Positions 52,984 to 61,590 of a stretch of 64,000 nt of DNA are shown here, one piece after another. Numbering within the stretch: position 1 is the first letter of the stretch; each line of letters starts with the position of its first letter. The translations under genes were made by a program, and so were the position numbers. The DNA is from Microbacterium candidum (GTDB taxonomy: Bacteria > Actinomycetota > Actinomycetes > Actinomycetales > Microbacteriaceae): contig NZ_JASXSZ010000003.1 of assembly GCF_030315975.1 (NCBI RefSeq), forward strand, positions 186,001 to 250,000, in the 5' to 3' direction. Under the pieces are notes generated by a model. That model made no database searches and had not been told where the DNA came from. It saw only the letters and a program-made list of their open reading frames with translations.

Positions 52984-53537
52984 GCGCGGTCGTCCTGATC
53001 GGCCCCATGGGGGCGGGCAAGACGAGCATCGGCCGCCGGGTGGCGAAGATGCTCGGCGTCTCGTTCGTGGACAGCGACGCGGCCATCGCCCGCGCCCACG
53101 GACCGATCGAGCGGATCTTCGCCGAGCAGGGCGAGGCCCGGTTCCGCGAACTCGAGCGGGATGCGGTCGCTGAGGCGCTGGATGCGGGCGGCGTGGTCGC
53201 GCTCGGCGGGGGCGCGGTGATGGATGCCGGAACCCGGGCGCTCCTGGGCGGACACCGCGTGGTGCTGCTGACAGTGGAGCCGCGGATCGTGGCATCCCGC
53301 ATCCAGGGGACGAATCGGCCGCTCCTGCAGGCCGACGACCCCGTCGGACGGTGGCGCGAGATCTATGAGGCGCGACGCCCCGTGTACGAGGAGCTCGCCG
53401 ACGCGACATTCGACACATCGCACGGTCCGCTCGGCGCGGTCGCGGAGGCGATCGCTGCCTGGGTCGGCGGCTCTCCTGGCGACGGCACCGACGGCGGGGT
53501 CACGCAGGACGAAGAGGACGAGGAAGGCGCACAGTGA
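52980..53537 (+). CDS. aroK: Shikimate kinase
   Basis: 185 aa. Walker A '[15 protein letters not shown]', 'VDSDAAI' (shikimate-binding Asp), 'GGGAVMD' and the lid '[10 protein letters not shown]'. The C-terminus has a short acidic Gly-rich tail. GTG overlaps the aroC stop, and aroB overlaps the end, each by 4 bp. Confidence 0.95.
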   Translation: MSAVVLIGPMGAGKTSIGRRVAKMLGVSFVDSDAAIARAHGPIERIFAEQGEARFRELERDAVAEALDAGGVVALGGGAVMDAGTRALLGGHRVVLLTVEPRIVASRIQGTNRPLLQADDPVGRWREIYEARRPVYEELADATFDTSHGPLGAVAEAIAAWVGGSPGDGTDGGVTQDEEDEEGAQ

Positions 53538-54610
53538 GCGACACGACGACGATCCAGGTCGCGGGGGATCAGCCCTACGACATCACCATCGGCCGCGGGG
53601 TCGTCCAGGGTCTCGCCGAGGCACTGCCGGCGGGCGCGCAGAAGGTCCTCATCGTGCACCCGCCGACGCTCGCCGAACAGGCGGAGGGGCTGCGTCGCGC
53701 CCTCGGCGCCGACCGTCAGGTGCTCCTCGCGGAGATCCCCGATGCCGAGCAGGGCAAGCGCGTCGAGGTCGCCGCCTTCTGCTGGCAGGTCATGGGCCAG
53801 GCCGACTTCACTCGCACGGATGCCGTCGTCGGCTTCGGCGGGGGAGCGGTGACCGACCTCGCCGGATTCGTCGCAGCCACGTGGCTGCGCGGCGTCGCCG
53901 TCGTCCAGGTGCCGACGACCGTCCTCGGCATGGTCGATGCCGCCGTCGGCGGCAAGACCGGTATCAACACCGCCGAGGGGAAGAACCTCGTGGGCGCGTT
54001 CTGGCCCCCCCGCGCGGTCATCTGCGACCTCGACCTGCTCGACTCGCTGTCTCCGAACGAGCGCGTCGCCGGGTTCGCCGAGGTCGTGAAGGCCGGATTC
54101 ATCTGGCATCCGGAGATCCTCGACCTCATCGAGGCCGACCCCGTCGCGGTCGTCGACCCGCGCTCCGAGGCGTTCCGCCGCAGTATCGAGCTCGCGATCG
54201 ACATGAAGGCGCGGGTCGTCGGCGAGGACCTGCGCGAGGCAGGGCTGCGCGAGGTCCTCAACTACGGGCACACCCTCGGCCACGCGATCGAGCACGCCGA
54301 ACGCTACCGGTGGCGCCACGGTGCGGCGATCTCGGTGGGGATGATGTTCGCCGCGGAGCTCTCGCGCCTGGCCGGACGCCTTCCGGATGGCGCGGTCCAG
54401 CGTCATCGCGACATCCTCGGTGCGCTGGGCCTGCCGATGACGTACCGCGCGGGGGCGTGGCCGACGCTGCTCGCGACGATGCAGCGGGACAAGAAGGCGC
54501 GCGGCTCGATGCTGCGGTTCATCGTGCTCGACGACATCGCCCGTCCGACCGTGCTGCAGGCGCCCGACGAGTCGCTCCTGTTCGCCGCATACCAGGAGGT
54601 CGCCGGCTGA
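53534..54610 (+). CDS. aroB: 3-dehydroquinate synthase
   Basis: 358 aa. NAD-binding '[21 protein letters not shown]', '[20 protein letters not shown]' and the metal ligands Glu/His/His ('[12 protein letters not shown]') are present. Converts DAHP to dehydroquinate. GTG overlaps aroK by 4 bp. Confidence 0.97.
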   Translation: MSDTTTIQVAGDQPYDITIGRGVVQGLAEALPAGAQKVLIVHPPTLAEQAEGLRRALGADRQVLLAEIPDAEQGKRVEVAAFCWQVMGQADFTRTDAVVGFGGGAVTDLAGFVAATWLRGVAVVQVPTTVLGMVDAAVGGKTGINTAEGKNLVGAFWPPRAVICDLDLLDSLSPNERVAGFAEVVKAGFIWHPEILDLIEADPVAVVDPRSEAFRRSIELAIDMKARVVGEDLREAGLREVLNYGHTLGHAIEHAERYRWRHGAAISVGMMFAAELSRLAGRLPDGAVQRHRDILGALGLPMTYRAGAWPTLLATMQRDKKARGSMLRFIVLDDIARPTVLQAPDESLLFAAYQEVAG

Positions 54611-54629
54611 CGACGGCGACCCTCCGCGG

Positions 54630-54635
54630 TACGGT
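54630..54635 (+). promoter_or_regulatory. Leaderless-type -10 for aroQ
   Basis: TACGGT, 6 nt before GTG 54642. Confidence 0.5.
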
Positions 54636-54641
54636 GGGCTC

Positions 54642-55097
54642 GTGACGACGCATCGACTGCTTCTCCTGAACGGACCGAACCTCAACCTCCTCGGCACCCG
54701 GGAGCCGGAGATCTACGGCACCGAGACCCTGGCCGACGTCGAGCGCATCACGGCGGAGGCCGCCGCATCCCGCGGTTTCGTCGTCCGTGCCGTGCAGAGC
54801 AACCACGAGGGCGTCCTGCTCGATGCGATCCACGCAGCGCGCGAGGACTGCGACGGCATCGTCATCAACCCGGCGGGGCTCACGCACACCTCCGTCGTGC
54901 TGCGCGACGCCCTCCTCGGCGTCGCGCTGCCGGTCGCCGAGGTGCACATCTCCGACGTGCAGCAGCGGGAGGAGTTCCGCCGCCACTCCTATGTCGCGGA
55001 CGTCGCCATCGTGCATGTGATCGGCGAGGGCGTGCGCGGGTACGCCACCGCGACCGAGCGTCTCATCGACATCATCGCCGGCCAGGCAGAGGGCTGA
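54642..55097 (+). CDS. aroQ: 3-dehydroquinate dehydratase, type II
   Basis: 151 aa, the dodecameric type II enzyme. 'LLLNGPNLNLLGTREPEIYG' holds the catalytic Tyr and lid Arg; 'INPAGLTHTSVVLRDAL' and 'EVHISDVQQREEFRRHSYV' (catalytic His) are intact. GTG is leaderless-type, so aroQ has its own promoter within the aro run. Confidence 0.97.
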   Translation: MTTHRLLLLNGPNLNLLGTREPEIYGTETLADVERITAEAAASRGFVVRAVQSNHEGVLLDAIHAAREDCDGIVINPAGLTHTSVVLRDALLGVALPVAEVHISDVQQREEFRRHSYVADVAIVHVIGEGVRGYATATERLIDIIAGQAEG

Positions 55098-55125
55098 ACG
55101 GCCCGCTCGCAGGCTCGGTACGCCG

Positions 55126-55144
55126 CATCCCATAGAATGGGATG
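55126..55144 (+). promoter_or_regulatory. efp promoter with palindrome around the -10
   Basis: CATCCCAT-AGA-ATGGGATG is a perfect 8-3-8 inverted repeat whose centre contains the efp -10 TAGAAT (55133-55138). Possible operator. Confidence 0.5.
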
Positions 55145-55192
55145 TTGGGCGTCCACGCGCCCGCGAACTTCACGAAACGGAACAGAAGACTC

Positions 55193-55753
55193 ATGGCATC
55201 GACCGCAGACATCAAGAACGGCGTCGTCCTCAACATCGACGGCCAGCTCTGGAGCATCGTCGAGTTCCAGCACGTCAAGCCGGGCAAGGGCGGCGCGTTC
55301 GTCCGCACCAAGATGAAGAACGTCCTGACCGGCAAGGTCGTCGACAAGACGTTCAACGCGGGCGCGAAGATCGAGATCGAGAACGTCGACCGCCGCGACT
55401 TCCAGTACCTGTACAACGACGGCGACGGCTTCGTCTTCATGGACGTCTCCGACTACGACCAGATCACGGTCGGCGCGGCGACGGTCGGGGATGCGGCGAA
55501 CTTCCTGCTGGAGAACCAGCAGGTGACGATCGCCCTGAACAACGGCAACCCGCTGTACATCGACATGCCGGCATCCGTCGTCCTCGAGATCACGTACACC
55601 GAACCGGGTCTGCAGGGCGACCGCTCGTCGGCCGGCACGAAGCCCGCCACGGTCGAGACCGGCTACGAGATCCAGGTCCCGCTGTTCCTGGAGACCGGGA
55701 CCAAGGTCAAGGTCGACACGCGCACGGGCGACTACCTCGGCCGCGTGAGCTGA
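55193..55753 (+). CDS. efp: Translation elongation factor P
   Basis: 186 aa, three beta-barrel domains. '[19 protein letters not shown]' is the P-site loop; its tip Lys is the residue modified in some bacteria. No modifying enzyme gene is beside it. Rescues ribosomes stalled at polyproline. ATG follows CGGAAC at an acceptable distance; leader about 48 nt. Confidence 0.97.
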   Translation: MASTADIKNGVVLNIDGQLWSIVEFQHVKPGKGGAFVRTKMKNVLTGKVVDKTFNAGAKIEIENVDRRDFQYLYNDGDGFVFMDVSDYDQITVGAATVGDAANFLLENQQVTIALNNGNPLYIDMPASVVLEITYTEPGLQGDRSSAGTKPATVETGYEIQVPLFLETGTKVKVDTRTGDYLGRVS

Positions 55754-55765
55754 CGCGCGCCATCC

Positions 55766-56176
55766 ATGAGCGCACGCACCAAGGCGCGCAAGCGCGCCCT
55801 CGACATCCTCTTCCAGGCCGACGTGCGAGGGGAGGAGCTCGGCGTCGTGCTCGCCGCCGAGGCGAAGCGGGCGGCGAACGAGCCGGCGCGCGAGGCCTCG
55901 TGGCTGTACGCGCGCGACATCGTCGACGGCATCATCGACAACCACGACGAGATCGACGAGCAGATCACGACCTCCTCGAAGGACTGGTCGCTCGCACGCA
56001 TGCCCGCCGTGGACCGTGCGGTGCTGCGCATCGCGACGTGGGAGATCCTGTACAACGACCAGGTCCCCTCCGCGGTCGCGATCGACGAGGCCGTGGAGCT
56101 CGCCAAGGAGTTCTCCACGGAGGAGTCGGGCGCGTTCGTGCACGGCGTGCTCGCGCGGGTCGCGCGCTCGAGCTGA
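55766..56176 (+). CDS. nusB: Transcription antitermination factor NusB
   Basis: 136-aa all-helical protein for rRNA antitermination with NusE. 'ARKRALDILFQADVRGEEL' at the start and 'AIDEAVELAKEFSTEESGAFVHGVLARV' at the end are typical. 12 nt after efp, probably co-transcribed. Confidence 0.95.
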   Translation: MSARTKARKRALDILFQADVRGEELGVVLAAEAKRAANEPAREASWLYARDIVDGIIDNHDEIDEQITTSSKDWSLARMPAVDRAVLRIATWEILYNDQVPSAVAIDEAVELAKEFSTEESGAFVHGVLARVARSS

Positions 56177-56210
56177 TTCGGCCCGCGGCGTGAGTGTCGC
56201 GGGCGTCGCC

Positions 56211-56216
56211 TAACGT
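56211..56216 (+). promoter_or_regulatory. Leaderless-type -10 for the SNF2 helicase
   Basis: TAACGT ends 7 nt before GTG 56224. Upstream in-frame GTGs exist but have no such element or Shine-Dalgarno. Confidence 0.45.
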
Positions 56217-56223
56217 GGTGGAC

Positions 56224-59200
56224 GTGCCGGCGCCATACTTCGATCCCGAGCTGATCCGTCGCCGGACGCAGGGAGGATCGTTCGAGCGCGGGGTCGGCTA
56301 CTTCCACAGCGGTGCCGTTCGGGCGCTCACCTGGAACGAGGCCAGCCGCACGCTGAGTGCCGATGTCAGCGGGAGCAGGGGTGCCGCCTATCGCACGACG
56401 GTGACCCTCGACGCAGGGTCGGCGCGTATTCTGTCAGCCCGATGCACCTGCCCGGTGGAGGAGGACTGCAAGCACGCCGTCGCGGCCATGCTCGCGAGCA
56501 ATGCCCTGGTTGCGCCGGGGGAGCCGGATCCTGCGGTTCCGGAACGAACCCCTTCGCGTACCCTGGCGGAGCCGATCCGCACGACGCAGATGTCGTCCGC
56601 TGCCCCGCGGCGCGTGCGCGGCTGGCGCGATCTGATCGCTGAGGCGGACGCACCTGCGCGGGCGCGCGTCCTGCTGGCCCTCGGCTTCGAGGTGCGAGAG
56701 CGGCTGCCGCAGCGTTCGGCATGGTCTTCGCCGCGCACGCAGGAGGCGAGGCTCTCGGGGCCGGTGCGCCCGGACCGCGAGCTGCTCCTCGGCATCCGCC
56801 CCTACGTGCGGAGCGCGTCGACCGGGAACTGGATCAAGGGCGACGTGTCATGGGAGTCGCTGCGGAGACCCGGCGGCCCGCACGACGAGGCGCAGGCGCG
56901 CTGGTTCGCAGAGCTGCATGCCCTCACGAGGGACATCCGGGCGCTCGGGACTCCGCTCGACTCGTCCGAGTGGATCACCCTCGACACGGTCGGGTCCGAG
57001 CTGCTGTGGGCGCACCTCGCCGCGGCCGAGGGGCTCGGCGTCCCCTTCATCGGCACGAAGAAGAACCGGTCGGTCGTTCTCGCGGGCGGCGCAGACGTCG
57101 CTCTCGAGATCACGAGGGACCGCGAAGCGCTCCGGCTCACGGCCGTCGCGACGATCGACGGCGAGACGGTGGATGCGGGCAGCATCCGCCCGATCGGACG
57201 CACCGGCGCGTATGCGCTGGCGTACGACGGCGGCGAGGTCACCATCACGCTCGCGCCGGCGCGTCTCAGCGCACCGGTGGCTGCGTTGCTCGGCCGTCCG
57301 GGCGGGGTAGACGTGCCGCCGGATGAAACCGCCGAGTTCCTGAGCGAGCACTACCCACGGATCGCGCTGACGACCACGGTCCGCGCGGGAGCCGGAGTCG
57401 AGCTCCCCGCGCGGCCCGAACCCGCACTCGTGCTGACCATCGTCCACGGGGCCGGTCATGTGCTGACCTACCGCTTCTCGTGGGACTACCCGGGGTCTGC
57501 CCGCGTCCCCTTCGACAGCCGAGAGAGCGACCGGATCCGCGACCCCGATTTCGAGTCGGAGGCCGCATCGCGCCTTCGCGCGGCGTGGGCGGAGGCGACG
57601 GAGCGGCCGTTGGTGTCGAGCGGCGTTCTCAACGACGTCGCCGCCGCCGAGTTCGCGGCGGAACTCGTTCCCGCGCTCGAGGGCGTCCCCGGGCTCCGAG
57701 TCGAGGTCGCCGGCACTCCGCACGCCTATCGTCTCCTCGAAGAGGATCCGCGCATCACCGTCACGACGGTCGAGTCGACCGATCCGGACTGGTTCGATCT
57801 GGGCGTGCTCCTCACGATCGACGGCCGCGTGATTCCGTTCACGCCGTTGTTCCGCGCTCTGTCGAAGGGCAAGAAGAAGCTGCTGCTCCAGGACGGCGCC
57901 TACTTCTCGCTGTCGCATCCCGCGCTGCAACGGCTCAAAGACCTCCTCGAAGAGGCCGGCGAGCTGGCCGAGTGGGATGCGGGTACGACCCGCATCAGCC
58001 GCCACCAGACGGATCTGTGGGCCGACTTCGAGGACCTCGCCGACGAGGCGCAGCCCGCCGTCGCGTGGCGTGCACTGGCGGAGGGGCTGCGCGCCGAGAC
58101 CCGCGTCGAGCGCACTCCCGCACCCGCGGGGCTTGTGGCATCCCTCCGTCCGTACCAGCAGGACGGGCTCGACTGGCTGGCCTTCCTGTGGCGCCACCGG
58201 CTGGGCGGGATCCTCGCGGACGACATGGGCCTCGGGAAGACGCTGCAGATGCTCGCCTTCGTGCAGCACATGCGGGAGCAGGGCGAGACGAGGCCGGTGC
58301 TCGTCGTCGCGCCCGCATCCGTGCTCTCGACATGGCGTGCGGAGGCCGCGCGATTCACCCCCGATCTGCGTGTCGAGGTCGTCGATGCGACGACGGGAAA
58401 GCGCCGGTCGAGCGTGGGGGATGCGGCTTCGGCGGCCGACATCCTCGTGACGTCGTACACGATCCTGCGGCTGGATGCCGACGCCTTCGCGGGCGTCGAG
58501 TGGGCCGCCGTCGTCCTCGACGAGGCGCAGTTCGTCAAGAATCCGCAGACGAAGCTGCACCGCGCCGCCGGGCGCCTGCGTGCCGATGCGCACTACGCCG
58601 TGACCGGCACGCCGCTGGAGAACAGCCTGTCTGAGCTGTGGGCGCTCCTCTCGCTCACAGCGCCCGGGCTCTTCGCGTCCGGCCGCCGGTTCCGCGAGGA
58701 GTACATCGGTCCGATCGAGAAGGGCAAGGTTCCGGAGAACCAGGAGGGCGGGCCCTTCCGCGCCGGGCGGCTCGCACGACTGCGCCGCCGCATCCGCCCG
58801 CTCGTCCTGCGCCGTACGAAGGAGCTCGTCGCAGCCGACCTTCCGCCCAAGCAGGAGCAGCTGCTGCGCATCGAACTCGAACCCGCGCATCGCGCGATCT
58901 ACGACGCGACGCTCCAGCGGGAGCGGCAGAAGGTCCTGGGGCTTCTCGAGGACCTCGATCGCAACCGGTTCATCGTCTTCCGGTCGTTGACACTGCTGCG
59001 CATGCTGAGCCTCGCCCCCGGGCTCGTCGACCCGGACCACGCGCACATCCCGTCGAGCAAGCTCGAGGCCCTGATGGAGCAGCTCGAGCAGATCGTCGCC
59101 GAGGGACACCGCGTGCTCGTCTTCAGTCAGTTCACGTCGTACCTCGACCTCGTGCGAGCACGGCTGGAACGCGACGGCGTCGGATACGCGATGCTCGACG

Positions 59201-59559
59201 GCTCGACGCGGCATCGCGCGCGCGTCATCGAAGGATTCCGTTCGGGGGAGGAGCCGGTGTTCCTCATCTCGCTGAAGGCCGGCGGCTTCGGCCTGACGCT
59301 GACGGAGGCGGACTACGTGTTCCTTCTCGATCCGTGGTGGAACCCGGCTGTCGAGGCGCAGGCCGTCGATCGCACGCACCGCATCGGCCAGACCCGTCCC
59401 GTGAACGTCTACCGGATGATCGCCGAAGGCACCATCGAGGACAAGGTCATGGCGCTCCAGCAGCGCAAGGCGCGCCTGTTCCAGGCCGTCATGGACGATG
59501 ACGCACTCTTCGGCCAGGCGCTCACCGCCGACGACATCCGCGGCCTCTTCGACGCCTGA
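56224..59559 (+). CDS. SNF2-family DNA-dependent ATPase with N-terminal SWIM zinc finger
   Basis: 1111 aa. A SWIM finger (Cys74, Cys76, Cys82, His84 in 'RCTCPVEEDCKHA') opens the protein; a long middle region with no recognised domain follows. The helicase core starts near residue 635: Walker A 'DDMGLGKTLQML' (about 666), 'DEAQ' box (about 766), 'TGTPLENSLSELWALL', and motif VI 'DRTHRIGQTRPV'. These proteins remodel protein-DNA or RNAP-DNA complexes; the exact bacterial role is unclear. It ends 5 nt from the convergent epimerase stop. Confidence 0.9.
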   Translation: MPAPYFDPELIRRRTQGGSFERGVGYFHSGAVRALTWNEASRTLSADVSGSRGAAYRTTVTLDAGSARILSARCTCPVEEDCKHAVAAMLASNALVAPGEPDPAVPERTPSRTLAEPIRTTQMSSAAPRRVRGWRDLIAEADAPARARVLLALGFEVRERLPQRSAWSSPRTQEARLSGPVRPDRELLLGIRPYVRSASTGNWIKGDVSWESLRRPGGPHDEAQARWFAELHALTRDIRALGTPLDSSEWITLDTVGSELLWAHLAAAEGLGVPFIGTKKNRSVVLAGGADVALEITRDREALRLTAVATIDGETVDAGSIRPIGRTGAYALAYDGGEVTITLAPARLSAPVAALLGRPGGVDVPPDETAEFLSEHYPRIALTTTVRAGAGVELPARPEPALVLTIVHGAGHVLTYRFSWDYPGSARVPFDSRESDRIRDPDFESEAASRLRAAWAEATERPLVSSGVLNDVAAAEFAAELVPALEGVPGLRVEVAGTPHAYRLLEEDPRITVTTVESTDPDWFDLGVLLTIDGRVIPFTPLFRALSKGKKKLLLQDGAYFSLSHPALQRLKDLLEEAGELAEWDAGTTRISRHQTDLWADFEDLADEAQPAVAWRALAEGLRAETRVERTPAPAGLVASLRPYQQDGLDWLAFLWRHRLGGILADDMGLGKTLQMLAFVQHMREQGETRPVLVVAPASVLSTWRAEAARFTPDLRVEVVDATTGKRRSSVGDAASAADILVTSYTILRLDADAFAGVEWAAVVLDEAQFVKNPQTKLHRAAGRLRADAHYAVTGTPLENSLSELWALLSLTAPGLFASGRRFREEYIGPIEKGKVPENQEGGPFRAGRLARLRRRIRPLVLRRTKELVAADLPPKQEQLLRIELEPAHRAIYDATLQRERQKVLGLLEDLDRNRFIVFRSLTLLRMLSLAPGLVDPDHAHIPSSKLEALMEQLEQIVAEGHRVLVFSQFTSYLDLVRARLERDGVGYAMLDGSTRHRARVIEGFRSGEEPVFLISLKAGGFGLTLTEADYVFLLDPWWNPAVEAQAVDRTHRIGQTRPVNVYRMIAEGTIEDKVMALQQRKARLFQAVMDDDALFGQALTADDIRGLFDA

Positions 59560-59564
59560 CGGCG

Positions 59565-60518
59565 CTACGCGGCGGCGGCCGTGACGACGCCGAGGCCCGT
59601 GCGGAAGCCGTCGCGCCACGAGGCGTATCGCGGCGACCACTCCAGCGCGGCCTTCGCCTTGGCGTTCGACGAACCGCGGGCCGTCGTCATCCACGCGACG
59701 CCGAACTCGCCGACCATCGTGCGCGCCACCCAGCCCGGCACGTGCATCGGCCGCTTCGCGCCGACGGCCTGTGCGAGGACGGGGAGCCACTCGGAGACCG
59801 GTGCGGGCTCGTCGTCGACGATGTTGTACAGGCCCGGTGCGCCGTGCGACACGGCTGCGGCGGTCGCGGACGCAGCGTCCTCGACGTGGCAGAACGACCA
59901 GATCCCGGTTCCGCGGCCGACGATGGGGAACTGCCGCTTGCGCACGACGTCGAGCATCTGGCCGCCCTCGCCGAGCGCCTGGCCAGGGCCGTACAGGTTG
60001 CCGTAGCGCAGCGCGAGGCCGCCGGCATCCACCGTCGCGCGTTCCGTGTGGGCGATCGCGGCCAGCGTGCGGCGCACGGCGGGCGCCGGATCCGGATCCA
60101 GCGGGTCCTCTTCGGTCTTCACCGGGCCACCGGTGCGTGCGTTCGGCCAGCCCGTGTAGCTCTGCACGAGGATCCGCTCGGTCCCGGCCTCCTGGGCGGC
60201 GGCGATGAGCGCGTCGGTGCCGCGTGTGCGCATGTCGTTCGTGGCGGCGAACACCTCGTCGAACCGCTTGAAGTCGAAGCCCGCGGACAACGAGGTGAGC
60301 TCGTGGACCACGACGTCGGGGAGCGCCTCGAGCACAGCGCGACGGATGGATGCGGAGTCCCTCCCGTCCATGGTGACGCCGTGGCCGCCGGCGGCCTCGA
60401 TGCGACGCGCGCCGGTGTCTGTCCGCGAGGTGCCGGTGACGTCGTGTCCCGCGGCGACGAGCAGCGGGACGAGCCGGGAGCCGATCGCACCGGATGCGCC
60501 TGCGATGAAGATCTTCAT
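59565..60518 (-). CDS. NAD(P)-dependent epimerase/dehydratase, ECF41-linked
   Basis: 317-aa extended-SDR protein. Rossmann 'IFIAGASGAIGSRLVPLL' at the N-terminus; the active-site region reads 'VQSYTGWPN' and 'LRYGNLYGPGQAL', where the usual YxxxK is not obvious, so activity may differ from classical epimerases. It is divergent from an ECF41 sigma gene, and its promoter shows the ECF41 -35/-10 pair. ATG follows AAAGGAAAA. Physiological substrate unknown. Confidence 0.85.
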   Translation of the reverse strand: MKIFIAGASGAIGSRLVPLLVAAGHDVTGTSRTDTGARRIEAAGGHGVTMDGRDSASIRRAVLEALPDVVVHELTSLSAGFDFKRFDEVFAATNDMRTRGTDALIAAAQEAGTERILVQSYTGWPNARTGGPVKTEEDPLDPDPAPAVRRTLAAIAHTERATVDAGGLALRYGNLYGPGQALGEGGQMLDVVRKRQFPIVGRGTGIWSFCHVEDAASATAAAVSHGAPGLYNIVDDEPAPVSEWLPVLAQAVGAKRPMHVPGWVARTMVGEFGVAWMTTARGSSNAKAKAALEWSPRYASWRDGFRTGLGVVTAAAA

Positions 60519-60546
60519 GTCGGGTTTTCCTTTCCTCACCCCCTCC

Positions 60547-60572
60547 GACGGGCGACGTCTCGGTTTGTGACA
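60547..60572 (-). promoter_or_regulatory. ECF41-type promoter of the epimerase gene
   Basis: Minus strand: -35 TGTCACA (60572-60566), 15-nt spacer, -10 CGTC (60550-60547), the reported ECF41 promoter elements. The start would be near 60540, giving a leader of about 20 nt that contains the ribosome site. Confidence 0.75.
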
Positions 60573-60582
60573 GGCTCGAAGA

Positions 60583-61506
60583 ATGGATCTCGCCGTGGAG
60601 GCTCCGAGGCTCCGTCCCCTCATGTTCTCGATCGCCTACCGCATGCTCGGCAGCGTCACCGACGCCGAGGACATCGTGCAGGCCGGGATGCTGCGCTTGC
60701 ACGAGCACGCGCGCACCGGGGAGCGGATCGATCGACCGGACGCGTTCGCCTCGACCGTCACCACCCGCCTGTCGATCGACGCGCTGCGATCAGCCCGGAG
60801 GGTGCGGGAGGTGTACGTCGGGCCATGGCTCCCGGAGCCGCTGCTGGCCGACGACGCCGACCCCGCGCACCGCATCGAGCACGACGACACGCTGTCCATC
60901 GCGGTGCTGACGATGCTGGAGCGCCTGGGGCCGACGGAAAGGGCGGTGTTCGTCCTGCGCGAGGCACTGGGCTATGAGTACGGGGAGATCGCCGAGATCG
61001 TGGAGCGGGAGCCGGCGGCCTGCCGCCAGATCCTCCATCGCGCGCGGCAGCGGGTGTCGGCGGGCCGTGCCGCGTCGAGGGCGACGGATGCCGAGACCCG
61101 ACGGGTCGTCGACGACTTCGTCCGAGCGCTGCGCGACGGAGATGTCGACGCGGTCATGCGCGTGCTCGCCGACGATGTCGTGCTCATGGCTGACGGCGGC
61201 GGCAAGGCGCCCGCCATCCAACGTCCGATGACCGGGGATCTCGCCGTGGCACGGTTCCTCGTCGGGCTCATGCGCCGCGGCGCCGTGCTCGGCGTGGAGC
61301 TCGAGCAGACGGTCGCGAATGCGGAGCCCACGCTGCGCTTCCGCGGCGCGGACGGTGCGACCCTGTCGGTCGTGACCCTCCACGTCGAGGACGGTGGCAT
61401 CCAGGCGATCGCGAACCAGCTGAATCCGGACAAGCTGCAGCACCTCGCCCCCGTGGGGGACCTGTTCGCGCTCCTGCGGGGCGAGGGGGCACCACCGCGG
61501 GACTGA
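60583..61506 (+). CDS. ECF41-family RNA polymerase sigma factor (SigJ-like)
   Basis: 307 aa. Sigma-2 (residues 5-75, 'MLGSVTDAEDIVQAGMLRLH'), linker 'GPWLPEPLL', sigma-4 (about 105-155, 'YEYGEIAEIVEREPAACRQ') and a SnoaL/NTF2-like C-terminal extension (170-295) with the 'DGGGK' motif (204-208). In this family the extension acts in cis to control activity, replacing an anti-sigma factor; none is encoded here. Divergent from its probable target, the epimerase. Confidence 0.93.
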   Translation: MDLAVEAPRLRPLMFSIAYRMLGSVTDAEDIVQAGMLRLHEHARTGERIDRPDAFASTVTTRLSIDALRSARRVREVYVGPWLPEPLLADDADPAHRIEHDDTLSIAVLTMLERLGPTERAVFVLREALGYEYGEIAEIVEREPAACRQILHRARQRVSAGRAASRATDAETRRVVDDFVRALRDGDVDAVMRVLADDVVLMADGGGKAPAIQRPMTGDLAVARFLVGLMRRGAVLGVELEQTVANAEPTLRFRGADGATLSVVTLHVEDGGIQAIANQLNPDKLQHLAPVGDLFALLRGEGAPPRD

Positions 61507-61590
61507 GCCCGCACATTTGTTCCGGCCGGTCGCGCGGGTCGCTCCCGAGACCCTCGGATAGGCTCGAACCGTTCGAAACGGGAGGACTCC

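Noticed and set aside
56848..60708. A 1286-aa minus-strand open frame across the SNF2 gene and the epimerase
   Set aside because: It lacks any recognisable domain, runs antisense to two convincing genes and has typical shadow composition.
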